From CAZNRY01 sp964575675 (GTDB lineage: Bacteria > Eisenbacteria > RBG-16-71-46 > CAIMUX01 > VGJL01), in NCBI GenBank assembly GCA_964575675.1, contig CAZNRY010000018.1, forward strand, positions 1 to 34,031: 34,031 nucleotides of DNA. Reading direction: 5' to 3'. The notes beneath the pieces were generated by a model that searched no databases, had not been told where the DNA came from, and saw only the letters and a list, made by a program, of their open reading frames with translations. The translations under genes were made by a program, and so were the position numbers. Shown here piece by piece: positions 1-8,742 of this stretch; positions within the stretch are counted from its first letter, which is position 1; each line of letters opens with the position of its first letter.

Positions 1-1
1 T

Positions 2-553
2 CTCGCCTACTCCTACCATGCGACCTACGACCTTCCGATCGTGGTGACCCGCTGCAGCAATAACTACGGTCCGTACCAGTATCCCGAGAAGCTGATCCCT
101 CTCTTCGTCACCAATGCGATCGAAGGCGAGCCCCTTCCGGTCTACGGAACGGGCAAGAATGTGCGAGACTGGATCCACGTCGAAGATCACGTCTTGGCCC
201 TCGACAGCATCCTGAGAACTCCCGGGTGCGAGGGGGAGGTCTTCAATGTCGGTGCATACAACGAGCGTGACGTATTGACGATCGCCGCGGGGATCCTGCG
301 AGGGCTCGGCAGGCCTGAGGGGCTTTTGCGCCACGTCGTGGACCGCCCGGGGCACGATCGCCGGTATGCCGTGGCCTGGGAGAAGGTTAGGGAAAGGACC
401 GGTTGGACCCCGCGCCGGGACTTCGAGCAAGGACTCGCGGAGACGGTCGCGTGGTACCGGGACCATCCCGAATGGTGGCGCCCCTTGAAAAGCGGCGAGT
501 TCCTGGAATACTACAAAAGGAACTACGTTTTCCCGAAGGGCGGCGAGGTGTGA
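2..553 (+). CDS. rfbB: dTDP-glucose 4,6-dehydratase, C-terminal part (5' end outside window)
   Basis: The reading frame is open from the window edge and ends at TGA 551-553, so the N-terminal Rossmann half lies outside. What is visible matches the C-terminal half of RfbB: the block TRCSNNYGPYQYPEKLIP, then a substrate-binding stretch with VYGTGKNVRDWIHVEDH, and an end with RTGWTP and a tryptophan-rich tail (WYRDHPEWW). The enzyme converts dTDP-glucose to dTDP-4-keto-6-deoxyglucose in the cytoplasm, the first committed step to dTDP-rhamnose and related O-antigen sugars. Another sugar-nucleotide enzyme and a lipid-carrier sugar transferase follow directly, which supports a surface-polysaccharide role. 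Family assignment is secure; the exact end sugar cannot be told from here. Confidence 0.93.
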   Translation, partial: LAYSYHATYDLPIVVTRCSNNYGPYQYPEKLIPLFVTNAIEGEPLPVYGTGKNVRDWIHVEDHVLALDSILRTPGCEGEVFNVGAYNERDVLTIAAGILRGLGRPEGLLRHVVDRPGHDRRYAVAWEKVRERTGWTPRRDFEQGLAETVAWYRDHPEWWRPLKSGEFLEYYKRNYVFPKGGEV

Positions 554-620
554 GCGCGGCCCCGTCGGCCGCGAGCCGCACGGACCGCACATCGGGCGCC
601 CGGGGTGGAAGGAGCAGAGG

Positions 621-1622
621 TTGGCGCAGGTTCTCGTAACGGGAGGCGCCGGGTTCATCGGCTCCCACCTGGTGGACGCCTTGGTCGCGGAAGGGCAGAC
701 GGTCCGCGTCCTCGACGATCTCTCGACCGGGCGCATGGAGAACCTTGCGGGGGCCATGGCCTCCGGGTGCGTCGATCTCCGCGTCGGCACGGTTGTCGAT
801 CCCCGCGCCGTCGAATCTGCCGCGGAGGGTTGCGAGCGGATCTTCCACCTGGCCGCGACCGTCGGCGTCCGGCGCGTTCTCGCCGACCCGGCCGGGGGAT
901 TGCGGAACAACATCTTAGGGGTCGATTCGGTGCTGCGCGCGGCGCGCAGCACCCAACCTCGCTCCCTCGTCCTCTTCTCCTCCTCGGAAATCTACGGAAG
1001 GACGAGCGGTGGCCCGCTCGCCGAAGACGCCGCCTCGCTGATCGGCCCGACCAACGTGCCGCGCTGGAGCTACGCCGCCGGCAAAGCGGTCGGCGAGTAC
1101 CTCGCGCTCGGCGAGTATCGCCGGCACGGCATGCCGGTGACGATCGTGCGCTGCTTCAACACATGCGGCCCGCGTCAGATCGATGCCTACGGGATGGTGA
1201 TTCCTTCGCTCCTCCGCCAGGCATTGGCGGGCGTCCCGATAACAGTCTATGGCGATGGCCGGCAGAGCCGCTGTTTCTCTTACGTCGGCGACGTCGTGCG
1301 CGGGGTCCTCGCGCTCTCGAAGTGCGACGGCGCTCGGGGAGAGGTCTACAACATCGGGACCGATCATGAGGTCACGATCTTGGACCTCGCTCGATCCATC
1401 AAGAGAATCTGCGGGAGTCCCTCGCCGATCACGCTGATCCCCTACGAGGAAGCCTACGGCAGCGGATTCGAGGACGTCCCCCGGCGGATTCCCGATCTCC
1501 GCAAGCTGCGGGACCGGATCGACTACTCGCCGCGGGTCGACCTCGAACGGCTTCTCGAGATCACGCGGGAATGGATCGTGGAATCCCGCTCGGTCGACGC
1601 CCCGGTGGTCTCGGAAGCGTGA
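621..1622 (+). CDS. NAD-dependent epimerase/dehydratase, UDP-glucuronate decarboxylase-like
   Basis: This is an extended short-chain dehydrogenase of 333 residues. The NAD-binding motif TGGAGFIGSH is at residues 7-16, the catalytic serine region SSSEIYG at 120-126, and the YxxxK pair is Y151/K155. The block FNTCGPRQIDAYGMVIP and the late block PYEEAYGSGFEDVPRRIPD resemble UDP-glucuronate decarboxylase and UDP-glucose epimerase-like enzymes more than RfbB. It probably makes a UDP- or dTDP-sugar for the same polysaccharide as its neighbours. The start is TTG at 621, preceded by AAGGAG about 7 bases upstream, and the protein begins directly at the first beta strand. The next gene overlaps its stop. 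Substrate is not determined. Confidence 0.85.
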   Translation: MAQVLVTGGAGFIGSHLVDALVAEGQTVRVLDDLSTGRMENLAGAMASGCVDLRVGTVVDPRAVESAAEGCERIFHLAATVGVRRVLADPAGGLRNNILGVDSVLRAARSTQPRSLVLFSSSEIYGRTSGGPLAEDAASLIGPTNVPRWSYAAGKAVGEYLALGEYRRHGMPVTIVRCFNTCGPRQIDAYGMVIPSLLRQALAGVPITVYGDGRQSRCFSYVGDVVRGVLALSKCDGARGEVYNIGTDHEVTILDLARSIKRICGSPSPITLIPYEEAYGSGFEDVPRRIPDLRKLRDRIDYSPRVDLERLLEITREWIVESRSVDAPVVSEA

Positions 1623-2686
1623 CGGGCTCAGGGCCGCTCGTTCCCTTCCTTCTCGCCTGCCTGATCACGCTCCTCGTGGCGCCCGCGGCACGCGCCCTTG
1701 CACGCGCCACGGGTTTTGTGGCCCATCCCCGCGCCGATCGGATCCACCGCATCCCGACCCCACTGCTGGGGGGAGTCGCCTGTATTCTCGGGACCGCCGC
1801 GGGCTTCGCGGTCGCTTCTCTCATCTTCGATCGCGTGGGACCGGCGGCGGTTCGAGCCTTCCGCTCGGCCGCAGAAGCGGCCGGGGCCGGATCGGGCGCG
1901 GGGCCGTTTCCGTTCGCGGCCGTCTGGGCCGGGGCAGCGGCATTCCTCTGTCTGGGCCTCTGGGATGATCGCTTCCCGCTGCGTGCCGCGGTAAAGGGGG
2001 CGTTTCAAGGGATCATCCTGCTCGCGGTCATTCTTCTCTGGCAGCCCCAGGGTCTATTGGCGTCCTTGCCGGCTCGAGCTCTCCTCTGGATCGCGGGGAT
2101 GCTCCTTCTGAACGCGTGGAACTACATCGATCACGCGGACGGCCTCTTCGCCCTGAACGCGCTTGCGGCGGCGGCGATCCTGGCCGTCGGCAGCGGGCGC
2201 CTCGGGGCGGGAGGAAGAACGGTCGATCTGCTCGCCGCCGTCGCGGGCGCGTGCGCCGGGTTCCTCTTCTGGAATCGCCCCCCCGCGCGGATCTTCCTCG
2301 GCGATGCCGGGAGTCTCGCGCTGGGGTTCATCATTGTCGCTGCGGCGGCATGGTGCGTCGACCAAGGCGGCGCCGAGGCCCTGCCCGGAGCGATCGGAGC
2401 GCACGGGGTCGTCTTGGCGGACTTCCTTCTCGTAACGGGGGCGCGTTTGAAAAGGGGAGCGAACATCTTCGCCGGCGGCTGCGAGCACTCCGGCCACCGG
2501 CTTTCGGCTCGAATCGGGGCCGGCTCGACGCTGATCGCCTTCGCCGCGGCCAATGCCCTCTTCGGCCTGATCGCGCTATGGGGCGGCCGGAACCACCCGG
2601 GGACGGCAACCGTTGTGCTCTTTCTCCTCGTCCTCGTCCTGCCGTTTGCATGCGCGAGGCTGGCCCCGCCCCGCCCGCGCGCTTGA
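1619..2686 (+). CDS. WecA/MraY-family undecaprenyl-phosphate sugar-1-phosphate transferase
   Basis: This polytopic membrane protein of 355 residues transfers a sugar-1-phosphate from a UDP-sugar to undecaprenyl phosphate, starting glycan assembly on the inner face of the cytoplasmic membrane. Family landmarks are visible: an early RxHRIPTPLLGG block, the Asp-Asp motif WDDRFPL followed by a lysine, NAWNYIDHADGL (a variant of the N..N..DG.DGL signature), FLGDAGSLALGF, and a late SGHRLSARI that stands for the HxxHR loop. Many hydrophobic helices alternate with short loops. I chose GTG 1619, which overlaps the upstream stop as GTGA; an ATG at 1571 would overlap the epimerase by 52 bases and add a non-hydrophobic leader. 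Whether the sugar is GlcNAc or another cannot be decided. Confidence 0.85.
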   Translation: MTGSGPLVPFLLACLITLLVAPAARALARATGFVAHPRADRIHRIPTPLLGGVACILGTAAGFAVASLIFDRVGPAAVRAFRSAAEAAGAGSGAGPFPFAAVWAGAAAFLCLGLWDDRFPLRAAVKGAFQGIILLAVILLWQPQGLLASLPARALLWIAGMLLLNAWNYIDHADGLFALNALAAAAILAVGSGRLGAGGRTVDLLAAVAGACAGFLFWNRPPARIFLGDAGSLALGFIIVAAAAWCVDQGGAEALPGAIGAHGVVLADFLLVTGARLKRGANIFAGGCEHSGHRLSARIGAGSTLIAFAAANALFGLIALWGGRNHPGTATVVLFLLVLVLPFACARLAPPRPRA

Positions 2687-2746
2687 GATCCCGACCCGCG
2701 GGAGGCGATGGCCTCGCAGGGGCTGTCCGCACGCCCCCGCAACGGT

Positions 2747-2775
2747 TTGACCCCCGCCGGGGGGCGTGTTAGATT
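2747..2775 (+). promoter_or_regulatory. Predicted promoter of serS (extended -10)
   Basis: TTGACC at 2747-2752 is followed by a 17-base spacer and TAGATT at 2770-2775, with TG one base before the -10 hexamer (2767-2768). It lies in the 133-base gap between the WecA-like gene and serS. The spacer contains a GC palindrome (CCCCCGCCGGGGGG). Transcription would start near 2782, giving a leader of about 40 bases. The two other best promoters in the window (14604 and 33907) also have a TGn before the -10. Confidence 0.5.
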
Positions 2776-2819
2776 GGCCCGGCAGGCGGTTTCAGACGTG
2801 AATTTGGAGACACGCAAGG

Positions 2820-4097
2820 ATGCTCGATCCGAAACTCGTCCGCGCCGATCCGGCGCGCGTCCGCAAGGCGATCGCCGACAAGGGAGAGTCGGCCGACCTC
2901 GACGCGATCCTTGCGCTCGATGAGAAGCGCAGGGGGATCCTCGCTCAGGCGGAGCTCAAGAAGGCCGAACGCAATCGCGCCGGCGAGGAGATCGCCCGCC
3001 GCAAACGCGCCGGCGAGGACGCTTCGGAACTCCTGACGGCAATGAAGGGCGTCAGCGAGGAGATCGGCCTGCTGGATGCGCAGGCTCGCATCGTGGATTC
3101 CGCTTTCGAGTCGATGTCCCTGTGGCTGCCGAACATACCGCACGAAAGCGTGCCGGTCGGCCCTGATGCACAGTCGAATGTCGAGGTCCGCCGCTGGGGA
3201 ACGCTTCCGCCCGAGGACTTCCAGCCTGCGCCGCACTGGCAGATCGGCACCGAGTTGGGGCTGCTCGACTTGGAGCGGGCCTCCAGGATATCGGGCTCCG
3301 GCTTCATCCTCCTCACCGGCCTCGGGGCCCTGCTCGAGCGGGCCCTGATCCAGATGATGATCGACCTGCACGTCTCGCGGCACGGCTACACCGAGATCTG
3401 GGCCCCGTTCATGGTGCGGCGCGAGGCTTTGCAGGGGACCGGACAACTCCCGAAGCTCGAGGCCGACATGTATCACTGCGGGGAGGAGGACCTCTTCCTC
3501 ATCCCCACGGCCGAGGTCCCGATCACGAACCTCTACCGGGACGAGATCCTTAGCGGCGAGAGGCTGCCGATCAAGCACGTCGGCTACACCGCCTGCTTCA
3601 GGCGCGAGGCGGGGGCTGCCGGGCGCGACACCCGCGGACTGATCCGAGTCCACCAGTTCGACAAGGTCGAGATGGTGAAGTTCGTCCGTCCTTCGACGTC
3701 CTACGACGAGCTGGAATCGCTCGTTCAGGACGCCGAGGATGTCTTGCAGGCGCTTGAGCTTCCGTACCGCGTGCTGGCCCTTTGCACGGGGGACCTCTCT
3801 TTCGCCGCCGCGAAGTGCTACGACCTTGAGGTCTATGCCCCAGCCGAGAAGCGATGGCTCGAGGTTTCGTCGTGCAGCAACTTCGAGGCGTTCCAGGCGC
3901 GACGGATCGGCATCCGCTACCGCAATGAGCAAGGGCGCGTCGAGTACGTCCACACGCTGAACGGATCGGGGCTCGCACTGCCGCGCGTCGTGGCCGCGAT
4001 CCTCGAGCTGTTTCAGACGCCGCAGGGCACCATACGGATTCCCGAGGCTCTCCGCCCTTACATGGGCGGACGGACGGAGTTGGCTCCGATCCGTTAG
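2820..4097 (+). CDS. serS: Serine--tRNA ligase
   Basis: Class II aminoacyl-tRNA synthetase of 425 residues, the normal bacterial length. It charges tRNA-Ser (and tRNA-Sec where present) with serine in the cytoplasm. The N-terminal region, about residues 25-105, is rich in Lys/Glu/Arg and forms the long antiparallel coiled coil that holds the tRNA variable arm. Motif 2 is CFRREAGAAGRDTRGLIR at about 259-276, followed by VHQFDKVE. Motif 3 is NGSGLALPRVVAAILE near 381. The ATG start begins MLDPKLVRADP, a typical SerRS N-terminus. A serine tRNA gene (UGA anticodon) lies at the far end of this window. The gene sits alone between polysaccharide and regulatory genes and has its own promoter candidate. 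Confidence 0.97.
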   Translation: MLDPKLVRADPARVRKAIADKGESADLDAILALDEKRRGILAQAELKKAERNRAGEEIARRKRAGEDASELLTAMKGVSEEIGLLDAQARIVDSAFESMSLWLPNIPHESVPVGPDAQSNVEVRRWGTLPPEDFQPAPHWQIGTELGLLDLERASRISGSGFILLTGLGALLERALIQMMIDLHVSRHGYTEIWAPFMVRREALQGTGQLPKLEADMYHCGEEDLFLIPTAEVPITNLYRDEILSGERLPIKHVGYTACFRREAGAAGRDTRGLIRVHQFDKVEMVKFVRPSTSYDELESLVQDAEDVLQALELPYRVLALCTGDLSFAAAKCYDLEVYAPAEKRWLEVSSCSNFEAFQARRIGIRYRNEQGRVEYVHTLNGSGLALPRVVAAILELFQTPQGTIRIPEALRPYMGGRTELAPIR

Positions 4098-4127
4098 GGC
4101 ATCGCGGGAGGAGGTTTCCCGGGGGCA

Positions 4128-5399
4128 ATGACCGTTTCCCGATCCAACCTGCCTGGACTGCTCCGGGCCTACCTCTTCCTCGGGGGACTGATCCTCGTCG
4201 CGATCGCGGTCGTCTACACCGCGAACCTGATCCACCGGCTGAACGATCAGTCTCGCGCCCTATCGGAGATGTTCGCCGAGTTCTGCGCGATCACGACGTT
4301 TCCGGCGATGCAGGACCCCGAGCTGCGCGACGTCTTCGAGCGCGTGATCAAGCCTGCGAACTTCCCGATGGTCCTCACCGATCGCGACGGGCGTCCCTTC
4401 GTATGGCGGGGCGTGGACGTCAAGGCGGACACGGTCGACGTTCGCATGATCGCCTCGATCGACCCGAAGAAGCCGCCTCCGGGGCCGATCGCCGATCTCA
4501 TCGCGGTCGTCCGGTCTTTCGATCGCCGGAATGTCCCGATTCCGATCCGGAGGCCGGGGGAGAAGACGATTTTCGGGTACGTTCATTACGGCGAGCCGGC
4601 GATCGTAGGGCAGCTCCGCTGGATTCCCCTGGTGCAGCTTCTCGCCCTGGTCGCCTTCGTCGGGTTGGGGTACGTCGGCTACCGCTCGATCAAGACGAGC
4701 GAGCAGCGCTCGATCTGGATCGGTCTGGCGAAGGAGACGGCCCACCAGCTCGGGACCCCGATCTCGTCGCTCCTCGGGTGGGTCGAGTTGCTCGGCGAGC
4801 GGATCACGGAATCGAAAACCTCGGGGGGGGTGGTGCAGCTGCCAGCGCCGTTCCTCCACGAGGTGGTTGACGAGATGGGCAACGACGCGGAACGCCTGCA
4901 GAAAGTCGCGATGCGCTTCGGCCAAGTCGGGAGCCTCCCGCGGCTCGAGCCGCAGGATCTGGCCCCGATCGTGAGCGAGGCGATTCGCTACTTCCGCCGG
5001 AGGCTCCCGCACCTGCGCAAGGACATCGAGATCCGGGAACGGTATGACCTGGTCCCCCCGGTCAACGTGAATCGCGAGCTGATCGAGTGGGTCGTGGAAA
5101 ACGTCCTGAAGAACGCAATCGACGCGACCGACACGAAGCAGGGCGTCATCGACATCGAGCTGGCGCGCCGGAGGGAGACCGAGTGCGTCGAGGTTCGGAT
5201 CACCGATCAGGGAAAGGGGATGACCCCGCGGGAGGTTCGACAGATCTTCGATCCCGGCTTCACGACGAAGCAGCGGGGCTGGGGACTCGGCCTCACCTTG
5301 GCGAAGCGGATCGTCGAGGACTATCATGGTGGCAAGATCTGGGTCGATCGCAGCCAGCCCGGGAAGGGAACGACGTTCATCATCTCCTTCCCCGTTTAG
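4128..5399 (+). CDS. Membrane sensor histidine kinase, PorY-like
   Basis: This 423-residue kinase has one membrane helix at about residues 13-33, an extracytoplasmic segment of about 130 residues, a second helix at about 166-186, and then the kinase core. The H box reads AKETAHQLGTPISSLLGW with the phosphorylatable histidine at 206. The Gly-Thr-Pro form after the histidine is typical of FCB-group kinases. The ATPase domain shows VVENVLKNAIDA (N box), TDQGKGM (G1), IFDPGFTTK and GWGLGLTLAKRI (G2). There is no HAMP or PAS domain that I can recognise. The next gene, 83 bases downstream, encodes a PorX-type response regulator, so this is most likely its cognate kinase. A good SD (GGAGGAGG) precedes ATG 4128. 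The kinase call is firm; the PorY name is inferred from context. Confidence 0.88.
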   Translation: MTVSRSNLPGLLRAYLFLGGLILVAIAVVYTANLIHRLNDQSRALSEMFAEFCAITTFPAMQDPELRDVFERVIKPANFPMVLTDRDGRPFVWRGVDVKADTVDVRMIASIDPKKPPPGPIADLIAVVRSFDRRNVPIPIRRPGEKTIFGYVHYGEPAIVGQLRWIPLVQLLALVAFVGLGYVGYRSIKTSEQRSIWIGLAKETAHQLGTPISSLLGWVELLGERITESKTSGGVVQLPAPFLHEVVDEMGNDAERLQKVAMRFGQVGSLPRLEPQDLAPIVSEAIRYFRRRLPHLRKDIEIRERYDLVPPVNVNRELIEWVVENVLKNAIDATDTKQGVIDIELARRRETECVEVRITDQGKGMTPREVRQIFDPGFTTKQRGWGLGLTLAKRIVEDYHGGKIWVDRSQPGKGTTFIISFPV

Positions 5400-5482
5400 C
5401 CGGGGTTTGGAGCGGCGGCCCGCTTCTAGTGCGCGTGAACCGGCCGATCTAGGTCTCTACCAGGAAGGTCCCCTCGAAAGCG

Positions 5483-7048
5483 ATGGAAGCCCCGACCCGA
5501 AGGATTCTCTGGGCCGACGACGAGATCGACCTCCTGAGGCCTCACATCCTCTATCTCGAGGGGAAGGGGTTCGAGGTGACCCCCGTCTCGAACGGCGAGG
5601 ATGCGCTGGCGATCGTCGGAGAGGAAGCGTTTGACGTGATCCTCCTCGACGAGCAGATGCCCGGGATGGGGGGTCTCAAGACGCTGGAAACGCTTCGCGA
5701 AGTCGCCCCGCAGGTGCCGGTCATCATGATCACGAAGAGCGAGGAAGAGCACCTCATGAACGAGGCGCTCGGCCGCCAGATCACCGACTACCTGACGAAA
5801 CCGGTCAACCCCAGCCAGATCTGGCTCGCCTGCAAGAAAGTCTTCGAGTCCGAGAGGCTCGTCCGGGACCAGAAAACCCGCAATTACGTGACCGAGTTCA
5901 ACCGGATCCTCCAGCTTCGGCAGGGCGACCTCGGGTGGGACGACTGGCTCGAGCTCGCGGGAAGGATCTCGAGTCTCGACCTCGAGCTCTCGGACGGCGA
6001 CGAGGGGCTCTACCAATCCCACCAGGATGAGAAGGCCGCGATCAATCGGGAGTTCGCCCGGTTCATCGAGTACCACTACCCTCGCTGGGTGCGTCTGCCC
6101 GCGCCCGAGAGGCCGCCGCTCTCGGTCGACATCTTCCCCCGGTTCGTGGTCCCGCATCTCCGCGCGGGCAAGCGCGTCGTCTTCATCGTGATCGACTGCA
6201 TGCGGCTCGACCAGTGGCTCGCCCTGGAACCCCTCCTTGCCCCCTACTTCCTCATCAAGCGGGACCACTACTTCTCGGTCCTGCCCACGGCCACGCCGTA
6301 CAGCCGCAACGCGATCTTCAGCGGCCTCTATCCGATGGAGATCGCGCGACGCTATCCCGATTGGTGGCTCGAGAGCGCCGGCAGCGAGACGGGCAAGAAC
6401 CGATTCGAGAAGGCCCTCCTGCGGAAGCAGCTCGAACGGGAGGATCTGAAGCTCGAGCGCGTGCGCTATTTGAAGGTTTTTACGGCCGACGAAGCGGCTG
6501 AGTTGAAGAAGCGGGTCGTCTCTCACATGACGGCCGACCTGCTCGCCCTGGTGATCAACTTCCTCGATCTTCTAGCGCACGGACGATCCGAAAGCGATCT
6601 CTTGCAGGAGCTCGCGCCGCACGAGCAGGCGTTCCGGTCGCTCTTGATCTCGTGGTTCACCCACTCGAGCCTCTTCGAGATTCTGAAGCTCTACGCGAGG
6701 CAGGACGTCACGGTCGTCTTGACGACCGACCATGGGTCGGTCCAGTGCAAGAAGTCATCGCTCGTCTATGGAAACCGCGAGACGTCGACGAACGTCCGCT
6801 ACAAGTATGGCGACAACCTCGTCTGCGACGTGAAGGAAGCGCTGCACATCAAGAAGCCCCAGGATTTCATGCTTCCCCTCGACTCTCTGACGAAGAACTA
6901 CATTCTCGCCCGCGAGAACTACTACTTCGTCTATCCGACGAACTTCCATCAGTACGAACGCCACTTCCGAGGGAGCTTCCAGCACGGAGGGGTTTCGATC
7001 GAGGAGATGATCCTCCCCGTCGCAACTCTTACTCCCCGTCCCGCCTGA
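5483..7048 (+). CDS. porX: Response regulator with PglZ phosphatase-like domain, PorX type
   Basis: A two-part protein of 521 residues. The receiver domain, about 1-125, has the acidic pair D12/D13, the phospho-acceptor D56 in VILLDEQMPG, T84 and K106 in LTKPVN. A helical linker leads to a PglZ domain of the alkaline-phosphatase superfamily from about 215. FIVIDCMRLDQW contains metal ligand D238. The nucleophile region is LPTATPYSRNAIFSGLYP at about 267-284. TTDHGS and QHGG towards the C-terminus supply further metal ligands. This receiver-PglZ layout is that of PorX, which in Bacteroidota controls the type IX secretion system and has a zinc-dependent phosphodiesterase domain. All key residues look intact, so both signalling and hydrolase activity are plausible. 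The stop overlaps the tsaE start as TGATG. Confidence 0.9.
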   Translation: MEAPTRRILWADDEIDLLRPHILYLEGKGFEVTPVSNGEDALAIVGEEAFDVILLDEQMPGMGGLKTLETLREVAPQVPVIMITKSEEEHLMNEALGRQITDYLTKPVNPSQIWLACKKVFESERLVRDQKTRNYVTEFNRILQLRQGDLGWDDWLELAGRISSLDLELSDGDEGLYQSHQDEKAAINREFARFIEYHYPRWVRLPAPERPPLSVDIFPRFVVPHLRAGKRVVFIVIDCMRLDQWLALEPLLAPYFLIKRDHYFSVLPTATPYSRNAIFSGLYPMEIARRYPDWWLESAGSETGKNRFEKALLRKQLEREDLKLERVRYLKVFTADEAAELKKRVVSHMTADLLALVINFLDLLAHGRSESDLLQELAPHEQAFRSLLISWFTHSSLFEILKLYARQDVTVVLTTDHGSVQCKKSSLVYGNRETSTNVRYKYGDNLVCDVKEALHIKKPQDFMLPLDSLTKNYILARENYYFVYPTNFHQYERHFRGSFQHGGVSIEEMILPVATLTPRPA

Positions 7049-7512
7049 TGCGCCCGCTCATCGTCGAGGCGGTCTCCCGCTCGGAGGAGGAAACCGTTCG
7101 CTTCGGGGAAAGACTCGGGGCGGCGCTGCGCTCGCGCTCGGTCATCGGGCTCACGGGCCCCCTCGGGGCGGGCAAGACGCGACTCGCGCAGGGGATCGCC
7201 CGGGGCGCCGGCTACGGAGGAAGGGTCCGGAGTCCGAGCTTCGCCCTCCTCCACATTTACCGCGGACGACTTCCGCTCCGGCACTTCGATCTCTACCGGC
7301 TTGACTCGGTCGACGACGGGACTGCGGGAGAGTGGGAGGAAGCGATGGAAGCAGAGGGGATCAGCATGATCGAGTGGGCGGATCGCGTTCCCGGGCTGCT
7401 TCCCGACGATGCGGTCTGGATCGATCTCTCTGTGACTTCCGAGTGGCATCGCACGATCCGTCTGCGCGTCGACCTGCCGACAAGCTCGATCGGCGATTGG
7501 ATCTTCCGTTGA
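7048..7512 (+). CDS. tsaE: tRNA t6A biosynthesis ATPase TsaE
   Basis: A small P-loop ATPase of 154 residues, normal for TsaE. It works with TsaB and TsaD to form threonylcarbamoyl-adenosine at position 37 of ANN-decoding tRNAs. The Walker A motif GPLGAGKT is at residues 37-44; SPSFALLHIY and HFDLYRLD follow, and IEWADRVP near the end is the conserved Glu-Trp block. I chose ATG 7048, which shares a base with the porX stop, because longer versions of the frame run antisense-like through porX. The next gene is tsaB, also overlapping. Assignment is secure. Confidence 0.93.
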   Translation: MRPLIVEAVSRSEEETVRFGERLGAALRSRSVIGLTGPLGAGKTRLAQGIARGAGYGGRVRSPSFALLHIYRGRLPLRHFDLYRLDSVDDGTAGEWEEAMEAEGISMIEWADRVPGLLPDDAVWIDLSVTSEWHRTIRLRVDLPTSSIGDWIFR

Positions 7513-8231
7513 CCCCCGCACCCGGAAACGGTCGGGTGCTCGCGCTCGAGTCGTCCGGCCTTCTGGCCGGCGCGGCCTTGGTCGATGGCGATCGGCTCTT
7601 GGGGGAGATTGCGCTCGACACGCGGACGACCCGGACGGAACACCTCCTTGTGGCCGCGCGGCGGCTCCTCGACGATCTGGGGCTCGGGATCGGCGATCTG
7701 GATCGCGTCGCGATCTCCGAGGGGCCCGGCTCATTCACCGGCCTGCGCATCGGTATGGCCTCGGCGTTGGGTCTCGCGCTCGGCTCTCACCTTCCGGTCG
7801 TGCCGGTCGGGAGTCTCGAGGTTCTGGCATACCCGTGGCGGCTCCTCGGGGGGATCGTCGTCCCCGTGTCGGGACTAAGGCGCGGGCAGCTCTTCTTCGC
7901 GGGATACGAATGGACCGGCACCCGCTTCCATCCGGCGATCGAGCCGGTCTGTGCCCCCATCGATGCTATGTTCGAGCGCTGCGGGAGTTTGCAGGCGGAA
8001 CGTTTCCTTTTCGTTGGGGATGCGCTAGATTCCCTCGCAGGATCGATCTTGTCCCGTTTGGGGGGGAGGGCGCTCCCCGTCTCGGCGGATCCCCCACGCG
8101 CATCGAGTCTTGCGCGGTTGGGCCAGGATCCCGACAGACCCGTATGGACGGGCAATGAGCTGGAGGGGCGGACCCCACGGTACCTGCGTGATGCAGATGC
8201 GAGAAAGCCAGGACCGCGGACTCGGCCCTGA
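7509..8231 (+). CDS. tsaB: tRNA t6A biosynthesis protein TsaB
   Basis: An ASKHA-fold pseudo-peptidase of 240 residues that dimerises with TsaD in the t6A complex. The N-terminus VLALESSG and the signature SEGPGSFTGLRIG are diagnostic, and the C-terminus ends with PRYLRDAD, the conserved terminal block of the family. The start is TTG 7509, overlapping the tsaE stop as TTGA; a GTG at 7536 is an alternative 9 codons in. tsaD is not in the window. The end overlaps the predicted rimI start, continuing a run of coupled genes. Confidence 0.93.
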   Translation: MTPAPGNGRVLALESSGLLAGAALVDGDRLLGEIALDTRTTRTEHLLVAARRLLDDLGLGIGDLDRVAISEGPGSFTGLRIGMASALGLALGSHLPVVPVGSLEVLAYPWRLLGGIVVPVSGLRRGQLFFAGYEWTGTRFHPAIEPVCAPIDAMFERCGSLQAERFLFVGDALDSLAGSILSRLGGRALPVSADPPRASSLARLGQDPDRPVWTGNELEGRTPRYLRDADARKPGPRTRP

Positions 8232-8742
8232 GGATTCCCCTCCGGGGCCCGATCGCCCCGGCGGAATCCCGGAGGACGGGCCGCTCGAGCTCCTCCCGAT
8301 GGCGCCCGAGGACCTCACCGAGGTCGTGGCCCTCGAGGCCGTGTGCTTCGCGGATCCTTGGTCGAGGAAGAGCTTCGAGGCCGAGCTTGCGGCGCCGCCG
8401 ATCAGTTGGCCCCGGATTTTCAGGATGGGGGATCGGCTCGCCGGATACATGATCGCCTGGTTCGTCGAGGACGAGACCCACCTCGCGAACATCGCCGTCG
8501 CGCCCTGGGCCCGACGAAGGGGATACGCGGAGGAGATGCTCCGGATGTTGGTCCGCGAGGCGTACCTCAGGGGGAGCCGGATGATCGTTCTCGAGGTTCG
8601 CGCCTCGAACCATGGCGCGGTCGCGCTCTACGAGAAAAACGGCTTCACGCCCGGCGGCATCAGACGGAACTACTACGACCACCCGCGGGAGGATGCCGTC
8701 GTGTTGGTTCGCTCCCTCCGGTTGCAGGAGGCGTCCACGTGA
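8191..8742 (+). CDS. rimI: Ribosomal-protein/TsaD-type N-acetyltransferase RimI
   Basis: GNAT acetyltransferase that modifies protein N-termini, classically ribosomal protein S18. The fold starts at LELLPMAPEDL. The acetyl-CoA loop is VAPWARRRGYA, and LEVRASNHGAVALYEKNGF is the hallmark of RimI. It follows tsaB, as in many bacteria. The start is uncertain. The frame is open to TTG 8110, inside tsaB. ATG 8191 and ATG 8197 give a 25- to 30-residue Pro/Gly/Asp-rich leader before the fold. ATG 8299 would cut off the first strand. I report 8191. The stop overlaps the accD start as GTGA. Confidence 0.87.
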   Translation: MQMRESQDRGLGPEDSPPGPDRPGGIPEDGPLELLPMAPEDLTEVVALEAVCFADPWSRKSFEAELAAPPISWPRIFRMGDRLAGYMIAWFVEDETHLANIAVAPWARRRGYAEEMLRMLVREAYLRGSRMIVLEVRASNHGAVALYEKNGFTPGGIRRNYYDHPREDAVVLVRSLRLQEAST

